A stretch of DNA of 64,000 nt from Exiguobacterium undae DSM 14481 (GCF_000620805.1 NZ_KK211187.1:653957-717956); one strand, 5' to 3'; shown: positions 17,246 through 26,639, counted from the first letter of the stretch. Notes: generated by a model from the sequence alone, not told the origin. Program-made: numbers and translations.

Positions 17246-18234
17246 AACTGTTTCTGAGGCATACGATTCCCGGCATCCTGTTTTTCAGCGGGCAGATGAT
17301 TGCCTTGTTCATCATCTTGTGGTTGTACGATTTGTATCGACCGGCCGCCTTTTTTTACATTGCGCTCCTGAACGGAATTGCCTTGGTCATCTATTTGAGT
17401 TACCGCTTTTTCAGCATGCTGCCATTACTCAAACGGCTTCAGACACCGGTTCAGTCGGTTGCAGAACCGATTCGGAGGGATAGTGACGAACCGCTTGCTG
17501 CTGCGGTCGAACAGTTTCTGGAGCGGCAACAAACGTTGTTCCGCAACAGTCTGTTCTCCGAACGGCGAAAAGAAAAGGAACGGCACCGGTATGTCGATCA
17601 ATGGATCCACCAGATGAAGACACCCTTGTCGGTCATCGAACTGATTCTGGAACATCCCGGGGAACAGTTCCAGACCGATTTACGGCATGAGGTCGACCGG
17701 ATGCGGATTGGTCTGGACCAAATGTTGTACTCGTCGCGCCTCGAAGCCATCGAGACGGATCTGAAGGCGGAACAGTTGAATTTGCGGACGTTGGTCACGG
17801 GGATCATCAATCAGGAAAAACGGTTATTCGTCAAAAATAAAGTGTATCCGAAGCTTGAACTTTCAAGTCAGCTTTATGTGTATACGGACGCCAAATGGTT
17901 CCGTTTTTTACTGCTTCAACTGATCACGAATGCCGTCAAGTATACGTCAGGTCATGGTCGGGAAGTCGTCATCCGCGCCGTCGAACAGGCGGGACAAGTC
18001 ACGGTCACGATTGAAGATGATGGTGTCGGGATTCCGAAACGCGATTTGCCGCGTGTCTTCAATGCCTTTTTTACGGGAGAGAACGGACGGCGTTACGGTG
18101 AATCGACCGGGATGGGCCTTTATTTTGTCGGTCAAGTCTGTCAAAAGCTCGGGCATACGGTTGAACTCGACAGTACAGAAGGGGTGGGGACGATTTGTCG
18201 TCTGACACTGGTAGGAGGGAAACAGGATGATTGA
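17242..18234 (+). CDS. Intramembrane-sensing histidine kinase (BceS-like)
   Basis: A 330-residue kinase with two N-terminal TM helices (about residues 13-32 and 37-58) and almost no extracellular loop, so it cannot bind a ligand outside the cell by itself. The H-box His123 is in WIHQMKTPLS; the ATPase domain has the N-box LITNAVKYT, DDGVGIP and TGMGLYFV. In Bce systems such kinases read the activity of their ABC transporter. It starts within the stop of the regulator gene and overlaps the next ATPase gene by eight bases. Confidence 0.93.
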   Translation: MKLFLRHTIPGILFFSGQMIALFIILWLYDLYRPAAFFYIALLNGIALVIYLSYRFFSMLPLLKRLQTPVQSVAEPIRRDSDEPLAAAVEQFLERQQTLFRNSLFSERRKEKERHRYVDQWIHQMKTPLSVIELILEHPGEQFQTDLRHEVDRMRIGLDQMLYSSRLEAIETDLKAEQLNLRTLVTGIINQEKRLFVKNKVYPKLELSSQLYVYTDAKWFRFLLLQLITNAVKYTSGHGREVVIRAVEQAGQVTVTIEDDGVGIPKRDLPRVFNAFFTGENGRRYGESTGMGLYFVGQVCQKLGHTVELDSTEGVGTICRLTLVGGKQDD

Positions 18235-18991
18235 AGTCAAACAGGTCGGAAAAGTCTATCCGGGAAAAGTGATTGAACAGCCGTTGACCGACATCAACTT
18301 TCGGGTCGAAGAAGGGGAGATGGTCGCGGTCATGGGTCCTTCCGGAAGCGGGAAATCGACCTTAATCAATTTACTGGCGACGCTCGATCAACCGAGTTGG
18401 GGAACGATTTTGATTCAAGGCATCGATACGGCGACATTCAAACGGAAAGAAACGACCCGGTTTCGGCGGGAGACACTCGGGATCATCTTTCAGGAATTCA
18501 ATTTGCTCGACTCTTTGACGGTCGCGGAAAACATGCTTGTCCCCCTGATGCTGGGCGGTAAAAAGACGAAAGCGGCGCGGGACGAGATGCATCATCTCGC
18601 AAAGCGACTCCAGATTGACGAGTTGCTTGATAAGCAGGTCGACGAAGTGTCAGGGGGACAACGGCAACGGACAGCGATTGGCCGGGCTTTGATCCACGCG
18701 CCCCGTTTGATGCTTGCGGACGAGCCGACCGGTGCCCTTGATTTTCAAGCGACGAAACACGTCATGGAATTGTTGGCTGAATTAAATGAGGCCGGCATGA
18801 CGATGGTCATCGTCACCCATGATCCGACGGTCGCGTCCTATTGTAATCATGTGTTGTTTTTAAAAGACGGCAGTATTCAGACCGAACTGTTCCGGGATGA
18901 ACCGCGGCGTGTCTTTTTCCAACGTGTCATCGAATCGCTCTCGTTATTAGGAGGGGATGAACATCACTTATCTGCAATACGCCCTACGTAA
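18227..18991 (+). CDS. BceA-type ABC transporter ATPase (second pair)
   Basis: A 254-residue ATPase with Walker A GPSGSGKST, IIFQEFN Q-loop, signature VSGGQRQR and Walker B LMLADEPTGALD. It closely resembles the first ATPase of this locus in length and layout but differs in many residues, so it is not a recent duplicate. Start ATG 18227 lies inside the end of the kinase gene after GTAGGAGGGAAAC, which suggests one transcript. Confidence 0.92.
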   Translation: MIEVKQVGKVYPGKVIEQPLTDINFRVEEGEMVAVMGPSGSGKSTLINLLATLDQPSWGTILIQGIDTATFKRKETTRFRRETLGIIFQEFNLLDSLTVAENMLVPLMLGGKKTKAARDEMHHLAKRLQIDELLDKQVDEVSGGQRQRTAIGRALIHAPRLMLADEPTGALDFQATKHVMELLAELNEAGMTMVIVTHDPTVASYCNHVLFLKDGSIQTELFRDEPRRVFFQRVIESLSLLGGDEHHLSAIRPT

Positions 18992-20888
18992 CATCAAGCG
19001 GTACCAGCGTCTGTACTACGGGTATGCCCTGACAATCATCGTTGCGATGACGATTGCGACCAGCTACTGGAATCTTGTCGTCAGTGAATCGTTTCAGAAT
19101 ATCGCCAAAGTACTGAGTCAGTTGAATCAAGTCATCGAAATGACGATGATTTTCGTGTTCATCGCCGAAGTCATCATCTTGTTTTTCAGTATTTTATTCA
19201 TCTATTCGACGACGTATACGATGCTTGAGCACCGTAAAAATGACCTGCGGATCATGCGGACGCTCGGGAGTGGTTTTTCGCACTTTTTGAAATATTTTTT
19301 GATTGAAATTCTGATTGTCGGTGGTCTCGCAATCATGGCGGGCATCACACTGGGGATCGTACTAACGAAGTTGATGTTGCTGTCAATTGAAAAGGTCATG
19401 TTTTTACCAAAACTGTCGACTGAAATCTCCGTTCTTTCATCGTTGGTGTTGATTGCAGGTGCCTTGTTGGTCCTGCTAATAGCGACTGTTCTTGCTATCT
19501 ATCGCTTTCGTCCCGATCGCCCGGTTCGGACACGGTCCCGTTTTCGGGTCCGGTTGAGTCTGGCCGTTCAGGGATTAGGGATACTCACGCTGTTTTACGG
19601 TTATTATTTGGCGATCACAAGACAAGGGAACTTTTTGCTTGTCTTTCCGTTGGTCATTTTCATCGGTTCCTTTTTTTTCTGTCGGCACGTCATTCCGACA
19701 CTCCTGAAACTGTACCGTCCCCGGCGCTTGTCGTTACGTAAATTAATCATTTCCGAGATTGCGGTCCAGTTACGGACAAACAGTACGTTGGTTGCGCTCG
19801 GGACGATTTTGACATCATGCGCCTTGACGGCGGTCGGGCTTGTTTTTGTATTTCAACTGATTGGTTTTGATGTCTCGTCGAAAAACGAGTTTGGTCTCGT
19901 TTATTATGAGGAGTCGACACAACCGTCGAAGCGGCTGGGCACCATCCAACAGATGATGACGGAGACCTTTCCGGATAAGTATCAACAGGCGGTCCGTTTA
20001 AAATCGTTTGACACGCGTTATGTGCTGCCGTTATCGGACTACAATCAATTGATGCAGCATCTCGGCTATGAGCCGCGCGCCTTAACGAGCGGAGAAGCCT
20101 TTATGATTCCGGCGCGGCCGGTCCAAATCAAGGAAGTCACACCGACGATGAAACGGGCACAAGCGGAGATGAACAAAGCGGGTTACGATTTAAAGGAAGC
20201 TTCGGACCACGGGCTGTTGTTCGGATACAACGATCGGATCGAGACCTTGTTCGTCGTCACGGACAGCGACTTTGCGCAACTCAAGCGTCCACTTGCGACG
20301 ATTCATGTGTTTGATACCCCGTCGTATACGGACTATGGAACAAAATCTTGGGAGGATTGGATGTCGATCGTTCGCAACATCCAATCCAAATCGAATATGG
20401 CCGAAAAGGCAAAAGCGCCGTATCAACTGATCAATGAAACGGAAGATGAACTGGACTTCATCCGGATTGTTCGTCTCGTCTCATTCGTCGTCATCTTGCT
20501 GACGATCTGGTTGTTCGTCATCAATGCGAGCTTCCTGCATGTCTGGATGCAGATGACGGCAGAGAAGGAACAGAAACGCTTGAAGACGTTGTTTGCCCTT
20601 GGTTTCAGCAAGCGCAGTGTCCGAACCTTTTTGCTCGTCAAGTATGGAGCGGTCTTGATGGTCCCATATCTGATCTCGATTTTTCACGCCTGGTTACTCT
20701 TTCAGGTCATCTTGTCTGAAAGCGGTCTGAAGCTCGGACCGTATCTCCCGCTCTCCTTGATTTGGATTGGAATCGTCACCTTCTTCTACTTGATCAGCAT
20801 CTTACCGCTTTGGATTCGTTATCCGCGTCACCTGCTTAAAAAATCGTGCGAAAGTTCGATGTATCCAATGGCGGATTCAAGGGTATGA
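18957..20888 (+). CDS. BceB-type ABC transporter permease (second pair)
   Basis: A 643-residue FtsX-like permease with about ten TM helices and a large soluble loop (about residues 300-500). ATG 18957 is preceded by GGAGGGG and overlaps the ATPase gene by 35 bases. With its ATPase it makes a second complete transporter next to a single two-component system. Which pair senses and which detoxifies cannot be decided from sequence. Confidence 0.9.
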   Translation: MNITYLQYALRNIKRYQRLYYGYALTIIVAMTIATSYWNLVVSESFQNIAKVLSQLNQVIEMTMIFVFIAEVIILFFSILFIYSTTYTMLEHRKNDLRIMRTLGSGFSHFLKYFLIEILIVGGLAIMAGITLGIVLTKLMLLSIEKVMFLPKLSTEISVLSSLVLIAGALLVLLIATVLAIYRFRPDRPVRTRSRFRVRLSLAVQGLGILTLFYGYYLAITRQGNFLLVFPLVIFIGSFFFCRHVIPTLLKLYRPRRLSLRKLIISEIAVQLRTNSTLVALGTILTSCALTAVGLVFVFQLIGFDVSSKNEFGLVYYEESTQPSKRLGTIQQMMTETFPDKYQQAVRLKSFDTRYVLPLSDYNQLMQHLGYEPRALTSGEAFMIPARPVQIKEVTPTMKRAQAEMNKAGYDLKEASDHGLLFGYNDRIETLFVVTDSDFAQLKRPLATIHVFDTPSYTDYGTKSWEDWMSIVRNIQSKSNMAEKAKAPYQLINETEDELDFIRIVRLVSFVVILLTIWLFVINASFLHVWMQMTAEKEQKRLKTLFALGFSKRSVRTFLLVKYGAVLMVPYLISIFHAWLLFQVILSESGLKLGPYLPLSLIWIGIVTFFYLISILPLWIRYPRHLLKKSCESSMYPMADSRV

Positions 20889-20913
20889 TAAAAGCATAGC
20901 GAGGAGGGATAAC

Positions 20914-21543
20914 ATGCTGGATCATTCACCTTACCGGGGATACGGGGATCGGATCCGAATCCTGCGAGAACGGGCCGGAATCTCGATTGAGGAGTTGGCA
21001 AAACGTCTTGGTGTCGCACCGTATTTCATTCGCCGGACGGAACTGAGCGAAGTCTACCCGACGAAAGCCTACATCGAATCGTTGGCCGAAGCATTACAGA
21101 TTGATCCGAGTTACTTGGCGCGGCATATTTGGACCGGGGAGTCATTAAAATTCGTCATGCAGGAAAAAACACCGCTCGAAGAAATGCGGCTCGCCTACGA
21201 GCAAACGATGGGGCAGGATGAGTCGTTGATTGAGCAACAACTCGAGGAACGGATGCGGTTGTTTGATTTGATGTATGACGAAGATGTCAAACGGATTGAA
21301 CAAACGATGGATGCGACGGAACAACGGATTTTTCATGAACTGGTCGAAGCGGTCATGGAAGCCGGGGAACTGAATCGACAAGAAGCGAATGAAACGTTTG
21401 AATTGTTTTCCGATAAATTACCGACGATGCTTCAGTTGGATGAATACCTCAACCGTCTGACGGAAGAGGCGGAAGTTTCGGAAACGACCTGTTATTCAAA
21501 GTATAGTCAACAGATCAACCGCTCGCGGTATCACCGGAAATAA
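20914..21543 (+). CDS. XRE-family DNA-binding protein
   Basis: A 209-residue protein with a Cro/C1-type helix-turn-helix at about residues 10-65 (GDRIRILRERAGISIEELAK) and a long, helical, acidic C-terminal half of unknown fold. ATG follows GAGGAGGGATAAC. It lies 25 bases downstream of the second Bce permease and may belong to the end of that transcript, but nothing ties it to antibiotic response. Terminated immediately afterwards. Confidence 0.85.
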   Translation: MLDHSPYRGYGDRIRILRERAGISIEELAKRLGVAPYFIRRTELSEVYPTKAYIESLAEALQIDPSYLARHIWTGESLKFVMQEKTPLEEMRLAYEQTMGQDESLIEQQLEERMRLFDLMYDEDVKRIEQTMDATEQRIFHELVEAVMEAGELNRQEANETFELFSDKLPTMLQLDEYLNRLTEEAEVSETTCYSKYSQQINRSRYHRK

Positions 21544-21547
21544 CACG

Positions 21548-21584
21548 AAAAAACGCCGTCTCTTTGACAGAGACGGCGTTTTTG
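21548..21584. terminator. Bidirectional terminator
   Basis: AAAAAACGCCGTCTC pairs with GAGACGGCGTTTTT across a 7-base loop; it serves the XRE gene and the convergent membrane-protein gene. Confidence 0.9.
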
Positions 21585-21590
21585 AATTCA

Positions 21591-22022
21591 TTAACGTTGT
21601 GGAGCCGGACGAGGCGCACGGCGTCCTTTTTGACGGGTACGTCCAATCAGGAAACCGATGATCGCGTTTGCGATGACGAGCACCCAACCGACATAACCGA
21701 AGTTTAAGGTCAGGCTGCCGAGCATTGCCTGCCATTTGAAGATCATCATGAAGTCTCCCCGAAGTAAAAAGCGGGCGACACAGACAAGCAATACAGTCGT
21801 TCCGCCGATAAAAACACCGATCCAACTGCCGTACAAACGAGAAGATTGAATCCGGACGGCAACGAAGGACCAATAAAACAGACTGACGATGAATGTCGTC
21901 CCTCCGTAGGCGAGGACAAGTTTCCATGTCTCACTTGCTTGTGGGAATTTCGTAAACATGACAAGGGACGAGACGATGGCGACAGCAGTAAATAAAATCG
22001 CTGCCCAAAAACGAGACCGCAT
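21591..22022 (-). CDS. Hypothetical four-helix membrane protein
   Basis: A 143-residue protein with four predicted TM segments (about residues 6-24, 35-58, 66-86 and 103-125) and a basic C-terminal tail rich in Arg and Pro. Start ATG at 22022 is preceded by TTTAGGAGGAAC. It is 66 bases downstream of the exporter permease gene on the same strand and could be the third gene of that operon. No family recognised. Confidence 0.75.
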   Translation of the reverse strand: MRSRFWAAILFTAVAIVSSLVMFTKFPQASETWKLVLAYGGTTFIVSLFYWSFVAVRIQSSRLYGSWIGVFIGGTTVLLVCVARFLLRGDFMMIFKWQAMLGSLTLNFGYVGWVLVIANAIIGFLIGRTRQKGRRAPRPAPQR

Positions 22023-22088
22023 AACGTAGTTCCTCCTAAAGGCTTTTTCTCACCTAACGATAGCGGAAACGATTCATCTTGTAAACCA

Positions 22089-23291
22089 CTACTGCCGTCC
22101 ACCTAAGATCCGGCGTAATTGTTTTAACGGATTGGAGCCGTAGAAAAGGACACCGCCCCGGTAAAATTTTGTTCCGACAAACAGGGCAAGAGCGATGCTG
22201 AGACCCATCAGGATCAGGGATAAGGCAACTTGCCAGACCGGCACTTCCGTCAGCATGACCCGGAGGAACATCAGCATCGGCGTAAAGAACGGTACAAACG
22301 ATAAGACGACGACCGCTTGATTCGTCGGTGCATTCAAGCTGAAGATCGAGACGGTGAACGCTGCGACGATCAACATGATGACCGGCAACGTCACTTGCTG
22401 GGCATCTTCAACACGGCTGACGAGCGAGCCGAGGGCAGCGAGTAACGTCGCATACAGCAGATAACCGAGCAGGAAAAAGACGAACAGGTAAACAATCGTC
22501 TTGACGCTCAGTGAATCGAGTGACAATTGATCAAACAGGCTGCTGCTTTGCGCACTATAGTACCCGACGCCGACGAGTAGCGACAGCTGAATGAGACTGA
22601 CAGTCGCAATCGAGGTGATTTTAGCGAGCATATGCTGAATCGGACTGGCTGCAGAAATCAACAGCTCCATGACACGTGATGATTTTTCGTTGGCGATTTC
22701 CGTGACGATCATTCCGCCGTAAATCGCAATCGTGAAGTACATCAAAAAGAGCAGAACATAAACGAGAGCCGAAGCGGCAAATAGTTCATCTTCACTTTTT
22801 CCGCCGGTCGACGTCAATTCTTGTTTCACATCAATCGGATTAGCGAGAGAGGCGAGCAAAGCGGGATCAACCTCTGCTTCCGTGATGATGTTCTGATCGC
22901 GGACTTGTTTCAGAGCCGTTGACAACTGGGTCTGCAACTCCTGCTCCGGACTCGCACTGATCAATGTGACCCGGTATGGATCATCGGACAATAAGGCGAC
23001 GGCATCATACGTACCTTTGTCGACGACTTGTCGCGCCTGTTTCAGCGTGTAGTCTTTTTGGGTAATATCTGTTTTGATTCCGACCTCTTTTAAGACAGGA
23101 AGGATTTCGGTATCAAGTGAACTGACGACGGCGATTTTCGGATCGTCGCCCGAGAACCAATCGATGATCCGCTCGATGTTGCTGAACCCGACGAGGAAAA
23201 CAATCATTAATACCGTCGAAATCAAAAAGCTTTTGGCCCGCAGTTTTTGCAGGAGACTGAAACGATACAAGGTAAAGAATTTACGGTTCAT
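22089..23291 (-). CDS. ABC-2 type exporter permease (NatB/YhaP-like)
   Basis: A 400-residue permease with TM1 at about residues 22-42, a long extracellular loop (45-170), and five to six TM helices in the C-terminal half, the NatB-type layout. Start ATG at 23291 overlaps the ATPase stop region by 11 bases and has GGAGGTCGG upstream; a longer frame to 23360 overlaps the ATPase gene. NatAB-type pumps export sodium or toxic compounds; the substrate here is not known. Confidence 0.87.
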   Translation of the reverse strand: MNRKFFTLYRFSLLQKLRAKSFLISTVLMIVFLVGFSNIERIIDWFSGDDPKIAVVSSLDTEILPVLKEVGIKTDITQKDYTLKQARQVVDKGTYDAVALLSDDPYRVTLISASPEQELQTQLSTALKQVRDQNIITEAEVDPALLASLANPIDVKQELTSTGGKSEDELFAASALVYVLLFLMYFTIAIYGGMIVTEIANEKSSRVMELLISAASPIQHMLAKITSIATVSLIQLSLLVGVGYYSAQSSSLFDQLSLDSLSVKTIVYLFVFFLLGYLLYATLLAALGSLVSRVEDAQQVTLPVIMLIVAAFTVSIFSLNAPTNQAVVVLSFVPFFTPMLMFLRVMLTEVPVWQVALSLILMGLSIALALFVGTKFYRGGVLFYGSNPLKQLRRILGGRQ

Positions 23292-24174
23292 AACGTTTTC
23301 CGACCTCCTCGATGAAGATATCTTGAAGCGACAGCTGGTCCCAGACAAACCGTTCGACATGGAAACCTTCCGTGATCAAATGACGTAACAAGGCATCGGC
23401 TGCTTCCTTGGATTCGACTTGCAAATTATGACCGGTCCCGTCTGATTCGACCTGGAGGATACCGGGAAGCGCGTCCCACAACAGAGGCGGGGCATCTGTC
23501 GTCAACAAGACGCGTGTCTTTCCGTAACCTGCCTTGATATCAGGCAGATATCCGGCGACGACCGGTTTTCCGTGGTCGAGGATTGCGACATGTTCACACA
23601 ATTCTTCGACATGATCCATCCGGTGGCTCGAGAAGACGATCGTCGTTCCGTCTGCGGTCAATTTACGGACGGCTTTTTTTAACTGTTCGACGTTGACCGG
23701 ATCCAGTCCGCTGAACGGTTCATCTAAAATCAACAAGTCCGGTTTATGTAAGACGGCAGAAATCAATTGAATTTTTTGTTGATTTCCCTTTGATAATTGT
23801 TCGACCCGCATCTTCTCATACTGCGGAATCTGGAAGTAATTCAACCACTCCTGCAAAGACTGTTTTGCATCTTTTCGTTTCATCTCACGTAATTCCGCTA
23901 AGAAGATCAACTGTTCATCGACACGGATTTTCGGATACAATCCCCGTTCTTCCGGGAGATAACCAATCTTTGAGAGCGGAATCGGTTGTCCTTTCCACGT
24001 GATGGATCCTTCGGTCGGTTGCAATAAACCGAGCAGCATCCGGAACGTCGTCGTCTTGCCGGCCCCATTCGCCCCGAGCAAACCGAAAATTTGTCCTTCC
24101 GGTACATGAAAGGACAGTTCGTCGACCGCTGTGAATGTTCCAAACTGTTTTGTGATGTTTTTGATTTCCAGCAT
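23281..24174 (-). CDS. ABC exporter ATPase (NatA/YhaQ-like)
   Basis: A 297-residue ATPase with Walker A GANGAGKTT, a signature reading LSKGNQQK (a common variant in this subfamily), Walker B LLILDEPFSGLDP, and the C-terminal extension usual in NatA-type subunits. Start is ATG 24174 with AAGGAGGATC upstream, preferred over the in-frame codon at 24201. It pairs with the overlapping permease gene. Its promoter must lie in the 173-base gap shared with the divergent dioxygenase pseudogene. Confidence 0.9.
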   Translation of the reverse strand: MLEIKNITKQFGTFTAVDELSFHVPEGQIFGLLGANGAGKTTTFRMLLGLLQPTEGSITWKGQPIPLSKIGYLPEERGLYPKIRVDEQLIFLAELREMKRKDAKQSLQEWLNYFQIPQYEKMRVEQLSKGNQQKIQLISAVLHKPDLLILDEPFSGLDPVNVEQLKKAVRKLTADGTTIVFSSHRMDHVEELCEHVAILDHGKPVVAGYLPDIKAGYGKTRVLLTTDAPPLLWDALPGILQVESDGTGHNLQVESKEAADALLRHLITEGFHVERFVWDQLSLQDIFIEEVGKRYEP

Positions 24175-24283
24175 GAATCGATCCTCCTTTTTCTTAATCA
24201 ATAAGTGACTAGATGTACTATGTTCATTCTACACCTACGAAAAAAATGGTTAAAGGTTCCAGAAAAGAAGTAAATCAAGCATA

Positions 24284-24313
24284 TTGGTTTACTTTTAGTA
24301 AATTAGTTACTAT
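24284..24313 (+). promoter_or_regulatory. Promoter with embedded operator before the dioxygenase pseudogene
   Basis: A -35 TTGGTT (24284-24289) and -10 TACTAT (24308-24313) are 18 bases apart. Between them lies the palindrome TTTACTTTTAGTAAA (24288-24302). Its TACT-N-AGTA form resembles operators of DUF24/HxlR regulators such as YodB and CatR, which control quinone-response genes in B. subtilis. The assignment is inferred. Confidence 0.5.
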
Positions 24314-24594
24314 TATTGTGTTAAAGAGAACGAACAAGGGGGAGATCATGCGTATGAAAACAAAAGGAATTCACCATATTACCGCAATGGTCGGTAATCC
24401 ACAGGAAAATCTTGATTTTTACGGAACGGTACTCGGGTTACGTTTCGTAAAAAAAACCGTCAACTTTGACGATCCGGGGACGTATCATTTTTATCAAAAT
24501 TAGGTGAGAATACGCTCACTTCTAAACGAAGTGAAAGTGGGAGATGAATCGCCAGCCTGCTTTTCGGGTATATTTTCCTTAAAGGAGGTGAAAA

Positions 24595-25770
24595 ATGGTG
24601 TTGAAGCACAAGTCCTACAAATTCAGAATCTATCCCACAAAAGAGCAGGAAATCCTGATCGCGAAGACGATCGGGTGTTCACGCTTCATCTTCAACCACT
24701 TCTTGGCGAAGTGGGATGAAATGTACAAGACCACTGGAAAAGGACTGTCCTACGGTTCTTGTTCCAAAGAAATTCCTTTGTTGAAGCAGGAGTTCGACTG
24801 GTTGAAGGAAGTCGATAGTACCTCTGTTCAGATCAGCGTAAAACATCTTGCTGATGCATTTGACCGCTTCTTCAAGAAGCAGAACCAACGCCCTCGATTC
24901 AAGTCCAAGCGCCATCCCGTCCAGTCGTACAAGACCAACATCCAAGGTAAAAACCAGCTTCCTGAAGTCTCAATTGGATGCAACCAGCTCAAACTTCCGA
25001 AGCTGAAATGGGTTCGTTTCGCCCATTCGAAACAGGTCACAGGCCGTATCTTGAACGCCACAATCCGACGTAACGCTTCAGGCAAATACTTCGTCTCCCT
25101 GCTCGTCGAGCAAGAAATCCACGAACTGCCGAAGATCGGTTCATCCGTCGGCGTCGACGTCGGACTCAAGAACTTCGCCATCCTGTCGGATGGTACGATT
25201 TACAAGAACGACCGTTACTTCCGTTCGCTTGAGAAGAAACTGGAGCGTGAACAGCGTAAGCTCTCCCGCCGTCAACGCATCGCCCTGAACAAGAAAGTGA
25301 AGCTGTCCGAGGCAAGGAACTATCAGAAGCAAAAGCGGAAGGTTGCGCGTATCCACGAGAAGATCGCCAACAAGCGCACCGACTTCCTGCACAAGGTATC
25401 GACCGAGATCGTCAAAAACCACGACGTCATCGGCATCGAGACCTTGCAGGTGAAGAACATGCAGAAGAACCGCAAGTTGAGTAAGGTCATCTCGGACGTC
25501 AGCTGGTCGGAGTTCTTCCGTATGCTGGAATACAAGGCAGATTGGTACGGGAAGATTGTCGTGAAGGTCGGCAAGACCTTCGCTTCGAGCCAACTCTGCT
25601 CGAATTGCGGACATCAACACAAAGACGTGAAACATCTCAGCTTGCGTGAATGGACATGCCCGAGTTGCGGGACCCATCACGACCGGGATGTGAACGCAGG
25701 ACTGAATCTCAAACAAGAAGCCAAACGTATCTTAGCTTCTTCAACCGTCGGGACGACGGGGTTAGCCTGA
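24595..25770 (+). CDS. tnpB: TnpB, RNA-guided nuclease of the insertion element
   Basis: A 391-residue protein. N-terminal OrfB-type helix-turn-helix region ([13 protein letters not shown]), then a RuvC-like nuclease with Asp188 (GVDVGLKN), Glu282 (GIETLQVKN) and Asp365 (DRDVNAG), and a zinc finger CSNCG...CPSCG between the last two. All three catalytic acids are present, so it should be active. TnpB cuts DNA next to a short motif using an RNA made from the element's right end. Start ATG is preceded by AAAGGAGGTG. Codon use (AAG, GAC-rich) differs somewhat from neighbours. Confidence 0.93.
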   Translation: MVLKHKSYKFRIYPTKEQEILIAKTIGCSRFIFNHFLAKWDEMYKTTGKGLSYGSCSKEIPLLKQEFDWLKEVDSTSVQISVKHLADAFDRFFKKQNQRPRFKSKRHPVQSYKTNIQGKNQLPEVSIGCNQLKLPKLKWVRFAHSKQVTGRILNATIRRNASGKYFVSLLVEQEIHELPKIGSSVGVDVGLKNFAILSDGTIYKNDRYFRSLEKKLEREQRKLSRRQRIALNKKVKLSEARNYQKQKRKVARIHEKIANKRTDFLHKVSTEIVKNHDVIGIETLQVKNMQKNRKLSKVISDVSWSEFFRMLEYKADWYGKIVVKVGKTFASSQLCSNCGHQHKDVKHLSLREWTCPSCGTHHDRDVNAGLNLKQEAKRILASSTVGTTGLA

Positions 25771-25845
25771 TCAATTTTCGACCGTTAGGTCGGATAACTC
25801 AGGAATCCTTCACCTCTAAGTGAAGCGTAGGTGGAGGTAGTTCAA
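25690..25845 (+). ncRNA. Predicted omega (reRNA) guide RNA scaffold at the right end of the element
   Basis: In TnpB elements the guide RNA covers the 3' end of tnpB and the right end and continues into flanking DNA. Here stems ACCGTCGGGACGACGG, CGACCGTTAGGTCGG and CTTCAC/GTGAAG can form, and the element ends GGAGGTAGTTCAA. The guide would then begin TTCGGCAATGAATCC in the host gene. The 5' boundary is a guess. Confidence 0.55.
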
Positions 25846-26639
25846 TTCGGCAATGAATCCGGTGCGCCGGGGACAATCATCACCTTTTTCCCGTTCGAAG
25901 GAATCCAGCAAGGGACGGTCGGTGCCGGACAAGTCGGAACGACAGCCTATGCGATTCCAGCCGGTGCCTACGATTTTTGAAAAAACCGCTTGACCGCAAA
26001 AGCTGTCATGTTCGAAGAAGCGGAACGGTTCGGCGAAAAGCAATTGGTCTTCAAGGATCCGCATGGCTTACAAATCGAACTGGTCGAACGAACCGAGGGA
26101 CCAAACAGCCGTTTTGAAATCGATGGGATTTCTACCGACGTCGCCATCAAAGGGTTTGCCGGAGCGACGTTGCTGTCGCACGATCCAACGGATACGGCAC
26201 GTCTTTTGACGGAAGCATTCGGATTGACGCTTGCGAAACGGTCGGAAACGATGGACCGATACGCAGCGGCCGGTGAGTTTGGAAACACGGTTGACGTCCT
26301 GCATGCGAATGTCCCTGTCGGACGACCGGGAGCAGGAACCGTTCACCATATCGCGTGGCGCTCGGACGACCAGGCAAATCAACTCGATTGGATGAAACAA
26401 ATCAATGCCTTTGGTCTGATGACGACAGAAGTCAAAGACCGCAATTACTTCACATCGATTTACTTCCATGACCGGGGTCGGATTTTGCATGAAATCGCAA
26501 CCGATACCCCTGGTTTTGCCGTCGATGAAGCGTTTGAAGCATTGGGTGAAGAGTTAAAGTTACCGGAGCAATTTGAAGCACACCGGGCGACGATTGAAGG
26601 ACATGTCGCACCAATCACACTACCAAAGGGGAGACTTGT

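Larger units (their letters stand above)
24495..25845 (+). mobile_element. TnpB-only insertion element of the IS200/IS605 (IS1341) group
   Basis: Boundaries are fixed by the interrupted host gene: TTTAT (24490-24494) is followed by the element, whose right end TTCAA (25841-25845) joins host base 25846 with no target duplication, as known for single-strand peel-and-paste elements. A hairpin CACTTC/GAAGTG (24517-24533) lies near the left end and CTTCAC/GTGAAG (25808-25825) near the right end. It carries tnpB but no tnpA, so movement would need a transposase in trans. Confidence 0.88.

Noticed and set aside
25141-25716. 191-residue minus-strand frame within tnpB
   Set aside because: Antisense shadow of an intact TnpB frame with all catalytic residues; no start signals.
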